This document shows, piece after piece, positions 8,676 through 17,968 of a stretch of 64,000 nucleotides of DNA. The notes beneath the pieces were generated by a model. It had not been told where the DNA came from, did not search any database, and worked only from the letters and a program-made list of their open reading frames with translations. Within the stretch, counting starts at the first letter, position 1. Every line of letters starts with the position of its first letter. The position numbers and the translations under genes are program-made. Location of the stretch: the NCBI RefSeq assembly GCF_014692675.1, contig NZ_JABFCZ010000017.1:1-64000 (forward strand). The letters are read 5' to 3'. This DNA is from Roseibium aggregatum (lineage in GTDB: Bacteria > Pseudomonadota > Alphaproteobacteria > Rhizobiales > Stappiaceae).

Positions 8676-9194
8676 ATGATGCGGAATACGACGATTGTTG
8701 TCGGGCTGTGTATTTTGGCCGGCATAACCGGGTGCCAGAGATTGTCCGGAGGCAGTCGCTATGCAGCGCCGCTGCCGGCGACCCCGACGACACCGGTCGG
8801 GCAGGGTGATTTGCAGCCGCTCGACGGATCCGTGCCGGGCAGCCCTTACGACAATGCAGGAAACGGGACCGATGTCGCTGCCAACACTCTTGCAGAGCCG
8901 ACGGGGGCTTTGGAGGTAAGCCGCAGCGACATGCTCGGCGGCTGGAAGCTGAGTTCCGGTACAGACAATTGCATGGCGTTCATGACCCTGACCACCTGGT
9001 CCGGCGGTTACCGCGCCAACACGCGCGGATGCACCAGTCCGCTCCTGAGCGGAATTTCCGCCTGGGATCTGAGCGGCAAGCAGGTGGTGCTGAAAGACGC
9101 GAGCGGGCAAACCGTTGCGCAGCTCTATGCGACGTCTGCACAGCAGTTCAACGGCCAGACCGCAAACGGCGCCCCGGCGTCTCTTTATCGATAA
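8676..9194 (+). CDS. AprI/Inh (Omp19-like) family lipoprotein
   Basis: 172 residues. The first 20 form a lipoprotein signal peptide with lipobox ITGC, so the mature protein is lipid-anchored, probably in the outer membrane. A low-complexity Pro/Gly linker leads to a C-terminal beta-barrel (about 95-172) of the AprI/Inh protease-inhibitor type, with LGGWKLS, a Cys pair (DNCMAF, RGCTSPLL) and WDLSGKQVVLKD. Brucella Omp19 and related lipoproteins have this plan. A role in inhibiting exogenous or periplasmic proteases is known for the family and inferred here. The chosen ATG follows GGGACGGA. Confidence 0.85.
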   Translation: MMRNTTIVVGLCILAGITGCQRLSGGSRYAAPLPATPTTPVGQGDLQPLDGSVPGSPYDNAGNGTDVAANTLAEPTGALEVSRSDMLGGWKLSSGTDNCMAFMTLTTWSGGYRANTRGCTSPLLSGISAWDLSGKQVVLKDASGQTVAQLYATSAQQFNGQTANGAPASLYR

Positions 9195-9269
9195 CAACCT
9201 GAGGTAATTTTTACTGGACGACACGCGTTTAGGCTGTAAACTTGGTTCATCTAGGGAGACAGCTGAAAC

Positions 9270-10043
9270 ATGTCGAAATACGATCCGTTGCGTGAACACC
9301 TGGCGCGCCTTGAGGATGTGGTCTGGGCTGCCAAACTCGACGATGTCGAAAACATACTTGGATCTAATTTGCCCAAAAGCGCGCGCGAACACCGCACCTG
9401 GTGGGCGAATTCGGGCGGAAGTCTCGTGCATCAGAATGCGTGGCTCGATGCGGGCTGGCGGGTCGAGAGAACCGATCTGAACCGAGACGTGGTCGTTTTC
9501 CGCCGCTTGCGGATCGGCGGAACCGCGCTTGCCGGCAGCAACGGCACAGCGCGTCCGCGGGTGCGGGAAAAAGGCAGCGATGCGGAACGGCGGTTGGCCA
9601 AGGCCATGCCGGCCCTGCGCCAGCCCGTGACGGTGACGCTTCGCGCGGAGTGGACCACACTCGGCGATCTGCACAAGGTGCCCTGTTCGGCGACGAATAT
9701 TCCGCAAGGCCCGGGCATCGTCCGGGCGGTGAGCCTCAGGGAAGGCGAGCCAAGCTCTCTGATCTTTCCGGCCGTTTCCGTCCAGACCTGCTACAGCCGT
9801 CTGCGAAAGGCGATGAAGGAGGACGGCCCTGAAAAGGACAGCAGCCTGCTGGTGTCGCTGGGGCTGAACCGGACGACCCCGGTCGAATGCGATGCGGTCA
9901 AGCTGGGCAATGCCTGGCTGTTGACCGATGGCCGCGGCCGCAAGGCGAATTTCGAGGACCAGACCGAACGCAACCTGGTCGCCCAGTTGCTTTACCTTCA
10001 GGAACTCCAGGCCGGACGGGCCGCGCAGCTTCTTGCCGAATAG
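9270..10043 (+). CDS. DUF7662-like domain protein of unknown function
   Basis: 257 residues. The N-terminal 70 (MSKYDPLREHLA, ILGSNLPKSAREHRTWWAN, AWLDAGWRVERTDL) matches a small domain of unknown function seen in bacterial proteins and sometimes next to DNA-modifying or restriction domains. The rest (TVTLRAEWTTLGDLHKVPCSA and so on) is not recognised; no catalytic motif, signal peptide or membrane segment is seen. A strong ribosome site (AGGGAGA) precedes the ATG. It stands alone between the lipoprotein and zapE. Confidence 0.7.
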   Translation: MSKYDPLREHLARLEDVVWAAKLDDVENILGSNLPKSAREHRTWWANSGGSLVHQNAWLDAGWRVERTDLNRDVVVFRRLRIGGTALAGSNGTARPRVREKGSDAERRLAKAMPALRQPVTVTLRAEWTTLGDLHKVPCSATNIPQGPGIVRAVSLREGEPSSLIFPAVSVQTCYSRLRKAMKEDGPEKDSSLLVSLGLNRTTPVECDAVKLGNAWLLTDGRGRKANFEDQTERNLVAQLLYLQELQAGRAAQLLAE

Positions 10044-10176
10044 GGCATTGTCGAAAGGTCCGGTCCGGCTACGCCTTTTGGCTAAGCGTTCCAGGCGTAT
10101 GAAAACTATTTTCAGTCAATCAACCGATTAGGTCTGCGCCCGGCCTTGCATCCGGGCTCAATAGACCGTATTCGCC

Positions 10177-11409
10177 ATGCGACAATTTGTACCCGCCGAC
10201 CCGGCCGCCGGGACTGCGGATGTGGCATTCTCGCATGGAGCGCCAGTTTTGAAAGTCGAATTGCCGGTCAACCGAGCGCTGGAAGCGCGGTACAACGCGC
10301 TGGTCGCCGCTGGCGAAATCACCCGGGACGGGGCGCAGATTGAAGCGGTCCGCAAGCTCGATCTTCTCAACAGCCGCCTGGCAGAGGTGCGGCTCGCCTC
10401 CAAGAAAAGTTCGCTCGGCTGGCTCTTCGGCCGCAACAAGGATCTTTGGAAGGATGTGACCGGCCTCTACATGTGGGGCGGTGTCGGGCGCGGCAAGACG
10501 ATGCTGATGGACCTCTTTTTCGAGGTGACCGTCATCCGCCGCAAGCGCCGGGCGCATTTCCACGAATTCATGGCCGATGTGCACGACCGCATCTATGCCC
10601 ACCGCCAGGCGCTCAAGCGCGGAGAGGTCAAGGGCGACGATCCGATCGGTCCGGTTGCCGACCAGATTGCCGTCGAGACCCGGCTCTTGTGCTTCGACGA
10701 ATTCTCCGTCACCGACATCGCCGATGCGATGATCCTCGGCCGCCTGTTCGCCCGGCTGTTCGAACTCGGCGTCGTCGTCGTGGCGACGTCCAACGTGGAC
10801 CCGAAGGACCTCTACAAGGACGGGCTCAACCGCCAGCTGTTCCTGCCCTTCATAGATCTTCTGACCCGCCATGTGGAAGTCGCCAAGCTGGACAGCCCGA
10901 CCGACTACCGTCTGGACAAGCTGGCTGGAGCGCCGGTCTATGTGACGCCGCTCGGACCCGAGGCGGACGAAAAGATCGGGGATCTTTGGCACAAGCTTAC
11001 CAACGGCGTGACGCCCCATCGGGAAGAACTGGAAAACAAGGGGCGGAAGATTCCGGTTGGCCGGGTTGCATCCGGTGTCGCACGGTTTACGTTCGAGGAG
11101 CTGTGCAGCCGTCCGCTCGGCGCTTCGGACTATCTTCGGATAGCCCATGCCTACCGGACGGTCTTTATTGAGAATATCCCGGTCATGGACAAGCCGCGCC
11201 GCAACGAGGCGAAGCGGTTCATCAACCTGATCGACACGTTCTACGACAGCGGGGTGAAGGTCATCATCTCGGCAGAGGCGGAACCGACCGGGCTCTACGT
11301 GGCGCCGGACGGAACGGAAGCCTTCGAATTCGACCGGACCGTTTCCCGGTTGATCGAGATGCGGTCGGAAGCCTACCTGACGGGAGAAAATCATCACGGA
11401 CAATCCTGA
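10177..11409 (+). CDS. zapE: Cell division protein ZapE (AFG1-like ATPase)
   Basis: 410 residues. Walker A is GGVGRGKT (about residue 105), Walker B is LLCFDEFSVTD, and the Asn sensor is in VATSNVDPKDLY, all typical of the ZapE/AFG1 AAA-like P-loop ATPases. In E. coli ZapE destabilises FtsZ polymers and is needed for division under stress; mitochondrial AFG1 links to respiratory protein turnover. It lies just upstream of mdh, a common alphaproteobacterial order, but 174 bases separate them. The ATG has no strong ribosome site. Confidence 0.95.
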   Translation: MRQFVPADPAAGTADVAFSHGAPVLKVELPVNRALEARYNALVAAGEITRDGAQIEAVRKLDLLNSRLAEVRLASKKSSLGWLFGRNKDLWKDVTGLYMWGGVGRGKTMLMDLFFEVTVIRRKRRAHFHEFMADVHDRIYAHRQALKRGEVKGDDPIGPVADQIAVETRLLCFDEFSVTDIADAMILGRLFARLFELGVVVVATSNVDPKDLYKDGLNRQLFLPFIDLLTRHVEVAKLDSPTDYRLDKLAGAPVYVTPLGPEADEKIGDLWHKLTNGVTPHREELENKGRKIPVGRVASGVARFTFEELCSRPLGASDYLRIAHAYRTVFIENIPVMDKPRRNEAKRFINLIDTFYDSGVKVIISAEAEPTGLYVAPDGTEAFEFDRTVSRLIEMRSEAYLTGENHHGQS

Positions 11410-11428
11410 GTATACATTACGTATACGT
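11410..11428. repeat. Paired GTATAC palindromes after zapE
   Basis: Two GTATAC hexamers start 11 bases apart, one helical turn, immediately after the zapE stop; the second is part of the 10-bp palindrome ACGTATACGT. It may be an operator for the mdh promoter region. No regulator can be named. Confidence 0.3.
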
Positions 11429-11460
11429 CAATGATCTTGACGGGAGTCCGAACGGTAAAT

Positions 11461-11490
11461 TTGAGTTTCAGGCGCAATAGTCTTTAGATT
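11461..11490 (+). promoter_or_regulatory. Putative sigma70-type promoter of mdh-suc block
   Basis: TTGAGT and TAGATT are separated by 18 bases, about 95 bases upstream of the mdh start. The match is moderate, but this is the best candidate in the intergenic stretch. A transcript from here would carry the stem-loop at 11521-11546 in its leader. Confidence 0.4.
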
Positions 11491-11520
11491 AGCTTGCGCA
11501 GGGAAGCCAAAGGGAGTAGT

Positions 11521-11546
11521 GCCATCCCCGGTCATCAGCGGATGGC
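11521..11546 (+). ncRNA. Stem-loop in the mdh 5' leader
   Basis: GCCATCC and GGATGGC form a perfect 7-bp stem with a 12-base loop. A TTACGTAA palindrome (11560-11567) follows, then the AAAGGGAAA ribosome site. It is one of several hairpins at gene junctions of this TCA block. Function unknown. Confidence 0.4.
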
Positions 11547-11550
11547 ATAA

Positions 11551-12546
<996 letters not shown>

Positions 12547-12567
12547 GCCGCCAGACGGAACCCGACG

Positions 12568-12609
12568 ATCGCCGCCTGAAAAACGGCGGCGGTCCTCCGC
12601 AACCGGAGG
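12568..12609 (+). ncRNA. Two adjacent stem-loops in the mdh-sucC junction, masking the sucC ribosome site
   Basis: The first hairpin is a 9-bp stem (12568-12576 with 12585-12593, core CGCCGCC/GGCGGCG). The second follows with no gap: CCTCCG, loop CAAC, CGGAGG. Its right arm contains the GGAGG that serves sucC six bases before the ATG. Translation of sucC would need this hairpin to open. A simple attenuator, a protein site or a ligand-responsive element are all possible. Confidence 0.5.
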
Positions 12610-12615
12610 AAACGC

Positions 12616-13815
12616 ATGAATATCCATGAATACCAGGCCAAGGCGGTGCTGAAGGAATACGGCGCGCCTGTCGCTGAAGGCGTCGCCATCTTCTCCGCCG
12701 ACGAGGCGGAAGCTGCTGCGAAGAAACTGCCCGGACCGCTCTGGGTCGTGAAGTCCCAGATCCACGCCGGCGGACGCGGCAAGGGCAAGTTCAAGGAACT
12801 GGGCCCGGACGCAAAGGGCGGTGTCCGCCTGGCGTTCACGCTCGATGAAGTCGTCGCCAACGCGAAGGAAATGCTCGGCCACACCCTGGTGACCAAGCAG
12901 ACCGGCCCGGCCGGCAAGGTCGTCAACCGCCTCTATATCGAGGACGGCGCCGACATCGAACGCGAGCTTTACCTCTCCATCCTGGTCGACCGCACCGTCG
13001 GCCGTCCGGCTTTCGTGGTCTCCACCGAAGGCGGCATGGACATCGAGGCCGTGGCCGAGGAAACTCCGGACAAGATCGTCACCCTGCCGATCGATCCCGA
13101 CACCGGCGTGACGGCAGACGATGCCGGCAAGCTCTGCGATGCGCTCGAGCTATCAGGTGCGGCGCGCGAAGACGGCATGAAGCTGTTTCCGATCCTCTAC
13201 ACGGCCTTCATGGAAAAGGACATGAGCCTGCTTGAGGTCAACCCGCTGATCGTCATGAAGGACGGCCGCCTGCGCGTTCTCGACGCCAAGGTCTCCTTCG
13301 ACGGCAACGCCCTGTTCCGCCATCCGGAAATCATGGAACTGCGCGACGTCACCGAGGAAGACGACAAGGAAATCGAGGCGTCCAAGTACGACCTCGCCTA
13401 CGTCGCTCTCGACGGCGACATCGGCTGCATGGTCAACGGCGCGGGCCTGGCCATGGCGACCATGGACATCATCAAGCTCTACGGCGCAGAGCCGGCGAAC
13501 TTCCTCGATGTCGGCGGCGGTGCCTCCAAGGAGAAGGTGACGGCCGCGTTCAAGATCATCACCTCCGATCCGAACGTGAAGGGCATCCTGGTCAACATCT
13601 TCGGCGGCATCATGCGCTGCGACGTGATCGCGGAAGGCGTGGTCGCAGCCGTTAAGGAAGTCGGCCTGCAGGTTCCCCTCGTTGTCCGCCTGGAAGGCAC
13701 CAACGTGGAACTCGGCAAGAAGATCATCAACGAAAGCGGTCTCAACGTGATCGCCGCCGACGATCTCGACGACGCCGCCCAGAAGATTGTGAAAGCCGTC
13801 AAGGGGGGCGCGTAA
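12616..13815 (+). CDS. sucC: Succinyl-CoA synthetase (ADP-forming) beta subunit
   Basis: 399 residues, close to the family's 385-398. The ATP-grasp domain begins [16 protein letters not shown] and contains [13 protein letters not shown]; the C-terminal CoA-ligase domain has [30 protein letters not shown] and [14 protein letters not shown]. The enzyme makes ATP while converting succinyl-CoA to succinate. The Met start is family-typical and is served by the GGAGG held in the upstream hairpin. sucD starts at the next base after the stop. Confidence 0.98.
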   Translation: MNIHEYQAKAVLKEYGAPVAEGVAIFSADEAEAAAKKLPGPLWVVKSQIHAGGRGKGKFKELGPDAKGGVRLAFTLDEVVANAKEMLGHTLVTKQTGPAGKVVNRLYIEDGADIERELYLSILVDRTVGRPAFVVSTEGGMDIEAVAEETPDKIVTLPIDPDTGVTADDAGKLCDALELSGAAREDGMKLFPILYTAFMEKDMSLLEVNPLIVMKDGRLRVLDAKVSFDGNALFRHPEIMELRDVTEEDDKEIEASKYDLAYVALDGDIGCMVNGAGLAMATMDIIKLYGAEPANFLDVGGGASKEKVTAAFKIITSDPNVKGILVNIFGGIMRCDVIAEGVVAAVKEVGLQVPLVVRLEGTNVELGKKIINESGLNVIAADDLDDAAQKIVKAVKGGA

Positions 13816-14724
13816 ATGTCCATTCTCGTCGATAAAGACACGAAAATCATCGTTCAGGGCCTGACCGGCAAGACCGGTACGTTCCACACGGAACAGGCGC
13901 TGCAGTACTACGGCACCAAGATGGTCGCCGGCGTGCATCCGAAGAAGGGCGGCGAAACCTGGACCTCCGGTGTCGACGCCTCCGCCACCCTGCCGATCTT
14001 TGCTTCCGTCGGCGAAGCCAAGGAAGCGACCGGCGCGGACGCCTCCGTGATCTATGTTCCGCCGGCAGGCGCCGGTGCTGCGATCATCGAAGCAATCGAC
14101 GCGGAAGTCCCCTTCATCGTCTGCATCACCGAGGGCATCCCGGTTGCCGACATGGTCAAGGTCAAGGCGAAGCTGGAGAAATCCAGGTCGCGCCTGCTCG
14201 GCCCGAACTGCCCGGGCATCCTGACCCCTGAAGAATGCAAGATCGGCATCATGCCGGGCTCCATCTTCAAGAAGGGCTCCGTCGGTGTCGTCTCCCGTTC
14301 CGGCACGCTGACCTACGAGGCCGTGTTCCAGACCACCAACGCCGGCCTCGGCCAGACCACGGCAGTCGGTATCGGCGGCGACCCGGTCAAGGGCACCGAG
14401 TTCATCGACGTCCTGGAAATGTTCCTGGCCGACGACGAAACCCAGTCGATCATCATGATCGGTGAAATCGGCGGCTCCGCCGAAGAAGACGCCGCCCAGT
14501 TCCTGATCGACGAGGCCAGGAAGGGCCGCAAGAAGCCGATGGCCGGCTTCATCGCGGGCCGGACCGCTCCTCCGGGCCGAACCATGGGCCATGCAGGCGC
14601 CGTGATCTCCGGCGGCAAGGGTGGCGCGGAAGACAAGATCGCGGCCATGGAAGCCGCCGGCATCAAGGTCTCGCCGTCCCCGGCGAAGCTTGGTGAGACG
14701 CTTCTTGAAGTCCTGAAGGGCTGA
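13816..14724 (+). CDS. sucD: Succinyl-CoA synthetase alpha subunit
   Basis: 302 residues. The CoA-binding Rossmann domain reads [17 protein letters not shown]; the catalytic phospho-His is in [12 protein letters not shown], and [20 protein letters not shown] is the usual mid-region signature. It pairs with SucC as the alpha-beta unit that takes the phosphohistidine step. The ATG abuts the sucC stop codon and its ribosome site (AGGGGGG) lies inside sucC, so translational coupling is likely. Confidence 0.98.
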   Translation: MSILVDKDTKIIVQGLTGKTGTFHTEQALQYYGTKMVAGVHPKKGGETWTSGVDASATLPIFASVGEAKEATGADASVIYVPPAGAGAAIIEAIDAEVPFIVCITEGIPVADMVKVKAKLEKSRSRLLGPNCPGILTPEECKIGIMPGSIFKKGSVGVVSRSGTLTYEAVFQTTNAGLGQTTAVGIGGDPVKGTEFIDVLEMFLADDETQSIIMIGEIGGSAEEDAAQFLIDEARKGRKKPMAGFIAGRTAPPGRTMGHAGAVISGGKGGAEDKIAAMEAAGIKVSPSPAKLGETLLEVLKG

Positions 14725-14758
14725 CCAATATTTATGCCCCACACGGAACGGAAATTGT

Positions 14759-14771
14759 TTACGTTTCGTAA
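14759..14771. repeat. TTACG-TTT-CGTAA dyad between sucD and sucA
   Basis: A 13-base perfect dyad. A related TTACGTAA lies in front of mdh (11560-11567). The two could mark one regulator's site, but both are short and could occur by chance. Confidence 0.25.
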
Positions 14772-14792
14772 GGCATAGTGACAGGATTGGAA

Positions 14793-14913
14793 CGAGGCGC
14801 GAAAGTGCCTCGATCCGCATTCGAGGGGACCGGCAATTGCGCCGGTCTGAAAAGGAAACCAGTTCGGGCCGTCTGGTCCGACCGTCAGTAAAAGGGCGGA
14901 GCATACCTCCGCT
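14793..14913 (+). ncRNA. Structured leader of sucA: four consecutive hairpins, the last masking the ribosome site
   Basis: Four stem-loops follow one another. H1 is 14793-14812, 8 bp closed by a GAAA tetraloop. H2 is 14828-14847, a perfect 7 bp. H3 is 14864-14881, 7 bp with a GTCT loop. H4 is 14895-14913, GGCGGAG paired with CTCCGCT around CATAC; its left arm is the only good ribosome site for sucA. Ribosome-site masking in front of sucA is also the plan of the known sucA and sucA-II RNA motifs of beta- and gammaproteobacteria, but I do not recognise either sequence here. A regulatory RNA is inferred. Confidence 0.5.
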
Positions 14914-14915
14914 GG

Positions 14916-17900
14916 ATGGACATGGCACGGCAGGAAGCGAACAAAGTCTTCGCACTGACGTCGTTGCTTTACGGCGCCAACGCAGCCTATATCGAAGATC
15001 TCTACGCGCAATATAAGGAAAATCCGAACTCGGTCGAACCCGAGTGGCAGGATTTCTTTGCCAGTTTCCAGGACGCCAAGGAAGATGTGCTCAAGGAAGC
15101 ACAGGGCGCTCCGTGGAAGCGCAAGGACTGGCCGATTGCGGCGAACGGCGATCTTGTCAACGCCTTTGACGGCAACTGGGCGCCGATTGAAAAAGAGCTC
15201 GGCGACAAGCTGAAGAAGAAGGCCGAAGCCAAGGGCGCGCCGGTCTCCGAGGCCGAAGTCCATCAGGCGACGCGCGATTCCGTCCGCGCGCTGATGATGA
15301 TCCGCGCCTACCGCATGCGCGGCCATCTGCATGCGAACCTCGACCCGCTCGGCCTTGCCGCGCTGAAGGATCACGAGGAGCTGCACCCGGCCTCCTACGG
15401 CTTTACCGAAGCCGACTGGGACCGCAGGATCTTCATCGATCATGTCCTGGGTCTGGAATACGCCACGATCCGCGAGATGCTCGACATCCTCAAGCGGACC
15501 TATTGTTCCACCCTCGGGGTGGAGTTCATGCATATCTCCGATCCGGCGGCGAAGTCCTGGCTCCAGGAGCGCATCGAGGGTCCGGACAAGCAGGTCGCCT
15601 TTACCAAGGAAGGCAAGAAGGCGATCCTGAACAAGCTGATCGAATCCGAGGGCTTCGAGAAGTTTCTGGACGTCAAGTACACCGGCACCAAGCGTTTCGG
15701 CCTCGATGGCGGCGAAGCCCTGATCCCGGCCCTGGAACAGATCATCAAGCGCGGCGGCCAGCTGGGCCTGAAGGAAATCGTTCTCGGCATGGCCCACCGC
15801 GGCCGTCTGAACGTTCTCTCCCAGGTGATGGGTAAGCCGCACCGCGCCATCTTCCACGAGTTCAAGGGCGGTTCCTACGCGCCGGACGAAGTGGAAGGCT
15901 CCGGTGACGTGAAGTATCACCTGGGCGCCTCCTCCGACCGGACCTTCGACGAAAACAACGTCCACCTGTCTCTGACGGCCAACCCTTCGCACCTGGAAAT
16001 CGTCAACCCGGTCGTGCTCGGCAAGTCCCGCGCCAAGCAGGACCAGCTTTCCGCGGTCGACGGCCATTGGGTCGAGACCACGGAAGTCGACCGCTCCAAG
16101 GTGCTGCCGCTGCTTCTGCACGGCGATGCGGCCTTTGCCGGCCAGGGCGTCGTGGCGGAATGTTTCGGCCTGTCGGCCCTGCGCGGCCACCGCACCGGCG
16201 GTTCGATCCACGTGATCATCAACAACCAGATCGGCTTCACCACGAACCCGCGTTTCTCGCGCTCGTCGCCCTATCCCTCCGATATGGCCAAGGTGATCGA
16301 GGCGCCGATCTTCCACGTCAACGGCGACGACCCGGAAGCGGTGACCTTCGCCGCCAAGATCGCCATCGAATTCCGTCAGATCTTCGGCCGTCCGGTCGTG
16401 ATCGACATGATCTGCTACCGCCGCTTCGGCCACAATGAGGGCGACGAGCCGGCATTCACCCAGCCGATCATGTACCGCAAGATCCGCAAGCATCCGACGA
16501 CGCTGCAGATCTATTCCGAGCGCCTGGTCAAGGAAGGCGTCGTCTCGGCGGAAGAAGTCGAGGAGATGAAGGCGAACTGGCGCAAGCATCTCGATGACGA
16601 GTTCGATTCCGGACAAGCCTTCAAGCCGAACAAGGCCGACTGGCTCGACGGCAAATGGTCGGGTCTGAAGCGCGCCGAAGGCGAGGACGACCCGCGGCGC
16701 GGCGCGACCGGCATTCCGATCGAGGAACTGAAGGACATCGGCCGCAAGCTGTCCCATGTCCCCGACGGCTTCAACATTCACCGGACCATCGCGCGCTTCA
16801 TGAAAAACCGCGAGCGCATGATCGAGACCGGCGAAGGGATCGATTGGGCAACCGCGGAAGCGCTTGCCTTCGGCGGTCTGCTGCGCGAAGGCCACGCGGT
16901 GCGCCTGTCCGGCCAGGACTGCGAACGCGGCACCTTCTCCCAGCGTCACTCCGTGCTCTACGACCAGGAGGACGAAGGCCGCTATATTCCGCTGAACAAC
17001 CTCGGCAAGGGGGCGGCCCGTTACGAGGTCATCAACTCGATGCTCTCCGAAGAAGCGGTGCTTGGCTTCGAATACGGCTATTCGCTGGCCGAACCGAACG
17101 CGCTGACCCTGTGGGAAGCCCAGTTCGGCGACTTCGCCAACGGCGCGCAGGTGGTCTTCGACCAGTTCCTGTCGTCGGGCGAGCGCAAGTGGCTGCGCAT
17201 GTCCGGCCTGGTCTGCCTGCTGCCGCACGGCTACGAAGGCCAGGGGCCGGAGCATTCCTCCGCCCGTCTGGAGCGTTACCTGCAGCTTTGCGCGGAAGAC
17301 AACATGCAGGTCGCCAACTGCACGACGCCTGCGAACTACTTCCACATCCTGCGCCGGCAGCTGAACCGCGACATCCGCAAGCCGCTGATCCTGATGACGC
17401 CCAAGTCGCTGCTCCGGCACAAGCGCTGCGTCTCCAAGATCAATGAACTGGCCGCGGACACCTCGTTCCACCGCCTGCTTTGGGACGATGCGGAAATGGG
17501 GACGTCCGAAACCAAGCTGGTGGCCGACGACGAGATCCGCCGCGTCGTCATGTGCTCCGGCAAGGTCTATTACGACCTCTTGGAAGAACGTGAGAAGCGC
17601 GGCATCGACGATGTCTATCTGCTGCGCGTCGAACAGCTCTATCCGTTCCCCAAGAAGGCTCTGGCGAAGGAACTCAACCGCTTCAAGAATGCGGACATGG
17701 TCTGGTGCCAGGAAGAGCCGAAGAACATGGGCAGCTGGTTCTTCGTCGAACCCTATATCGAATGGGTCCTCAACCAGATCGGCGCGAAGACCAGGCGGCC
17801 GCGCTATGCGGGCCGGCAGGCATCGGCGTCGACGGCGACCGGTCTCATGTCGTCCCACCTCGCCCAGTTGCAGGCATTCCTCGACGCGGCGTTTGAATAA
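14916..17900 (+). CDS. sucA: 2-oxoglutarate dehydrogenase E1 component
   Basis: 994 residues, full length. The N-terminal SucA segment (LYGANAAYIEDLYAQYKENP) binds E2; the thiamine diphosphate domain has MAHRGRLNVL, GDAAFAGQG and GSIHVIINNQIGFTT, followed by the transketolase-like pyrimidine domain (SGQDCERGTFSQRH) and the C-terminal domain (WCQEEPKNMGSW). It decarboxylates 2-oxoglutarate and passes the succinyl group to SucB lipoyl. Two start codons (14916 and 14922) are possible; the first is nearer the ribosome site, which is paired in a hairpin. Confidence 0.98.
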   Translation: MDMARQEANKVFALTSLLYGANAAYIEDLYAQYKENPNSVEPEWQDFFASFQDAKEDVLKEAQGAPWKRKDWPIAANGDLVNAFDGNWAPIEKELGDKLKKKAEAKGAPVSEAEVHQATRDSVRALMMIRAYRMRGHLHANLDPLGLAALKDHEELHPASYGFTEADWDRRIFIDHVLGLEYATIREMLDILKRTYCSTLGVEFMHISDPAAKSWLQERIEGPDKQVAFTKEGKKAILNKLIESEGFEKFLDVKYTGTKRFGLDGGEALIPALEQIIKRGGQLGLKEIVLGMAHRGRLNVLSQVMGKPHRAIFHEFKGGSYAPDEVEGSGDVKYHLGASSDRTFDENNVHLSLTANPSHLEIVNPVVLGKSRAKQDQLSAVDGHWVETTEVDRSKVLPLLLHGDAAFAGQGVVAECFGLSALRGHRTGGSIHVIINNQIGFTTNPRFSRSSPYPSDMAKVIEAPIFHVNGDDPEAVTFAAKIAIEFRQIFGRPVVIDMICYRRFGHNEGDEPAFTQPIMYRKIRKHPTTLQIYSERLVKEGVVSAEEVEEMKANWRKHLDDEFDSGQAFKPNKADWLDGKWSGLKRAEGEDDPRRGATGIPIEELKDIGRKLSHVPDGFNIHRTIARFMKNRERMIETGEGIDWATAEALAFGGLLREGHAVRLSGQDCERGTFSQRHSVLYDQEDEGRYIPLNNLGKGAARYEVINSMLSEEAVLGFEYGYSLAEPNALTLWEAQFGDFANGAQVVFDQFLSSGERKWLRMSGLVCLLPHGYEGQGPEHSSARLERYLQLCAEDNMQVANCTTPANYFHILRRQLNRDIRKPLILMTPKSLLRHKRCVSKINELAADTSFHRLLWDDAEMGTSETKLVADDEIRRVVMCSGKVYYDLLEEREKRGIDDVYLLRVEQLYPFPKKALAKELNRFKNADMVWCQEEPKNMGSWFFVEPYIEWVLNQIGAKTRRPRYAGRQASASTATGLMSSHLAQLQAFLDAAFE

Positions 17901-17929
17901 TCAGGCGGAGGCTGGCAACAGCCTCCTGA
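17901..17929 (+). ncRNA. GCAA-capped hairpin between sucA and sucB
   Basis: GGAGGCTG and CAGCCTCC form a perfect 8-bp stem closed by a GCAA tetraloop, extended by TCA/TGA after a three-base bulge. It begins directly after the sucA stop. It may stabilise or process the message, or lower sucB output; there is no U-run, so it is not a simple terminator. Confidence 0.45.
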
Positions 17930-17968
17930 TCACCGGAACTGGCCAGGCAAACTTAAGAGAAGGCGACC

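Noticed and set aside
14313-17858. A minus-strand open frame of 1181 codons opposite sucA and sucD
   Set aside because: It is the shadow of sucA codon usage in a GC-rich genome; the plus-strand proteins are certain and the antisense product has no recognisable domains.
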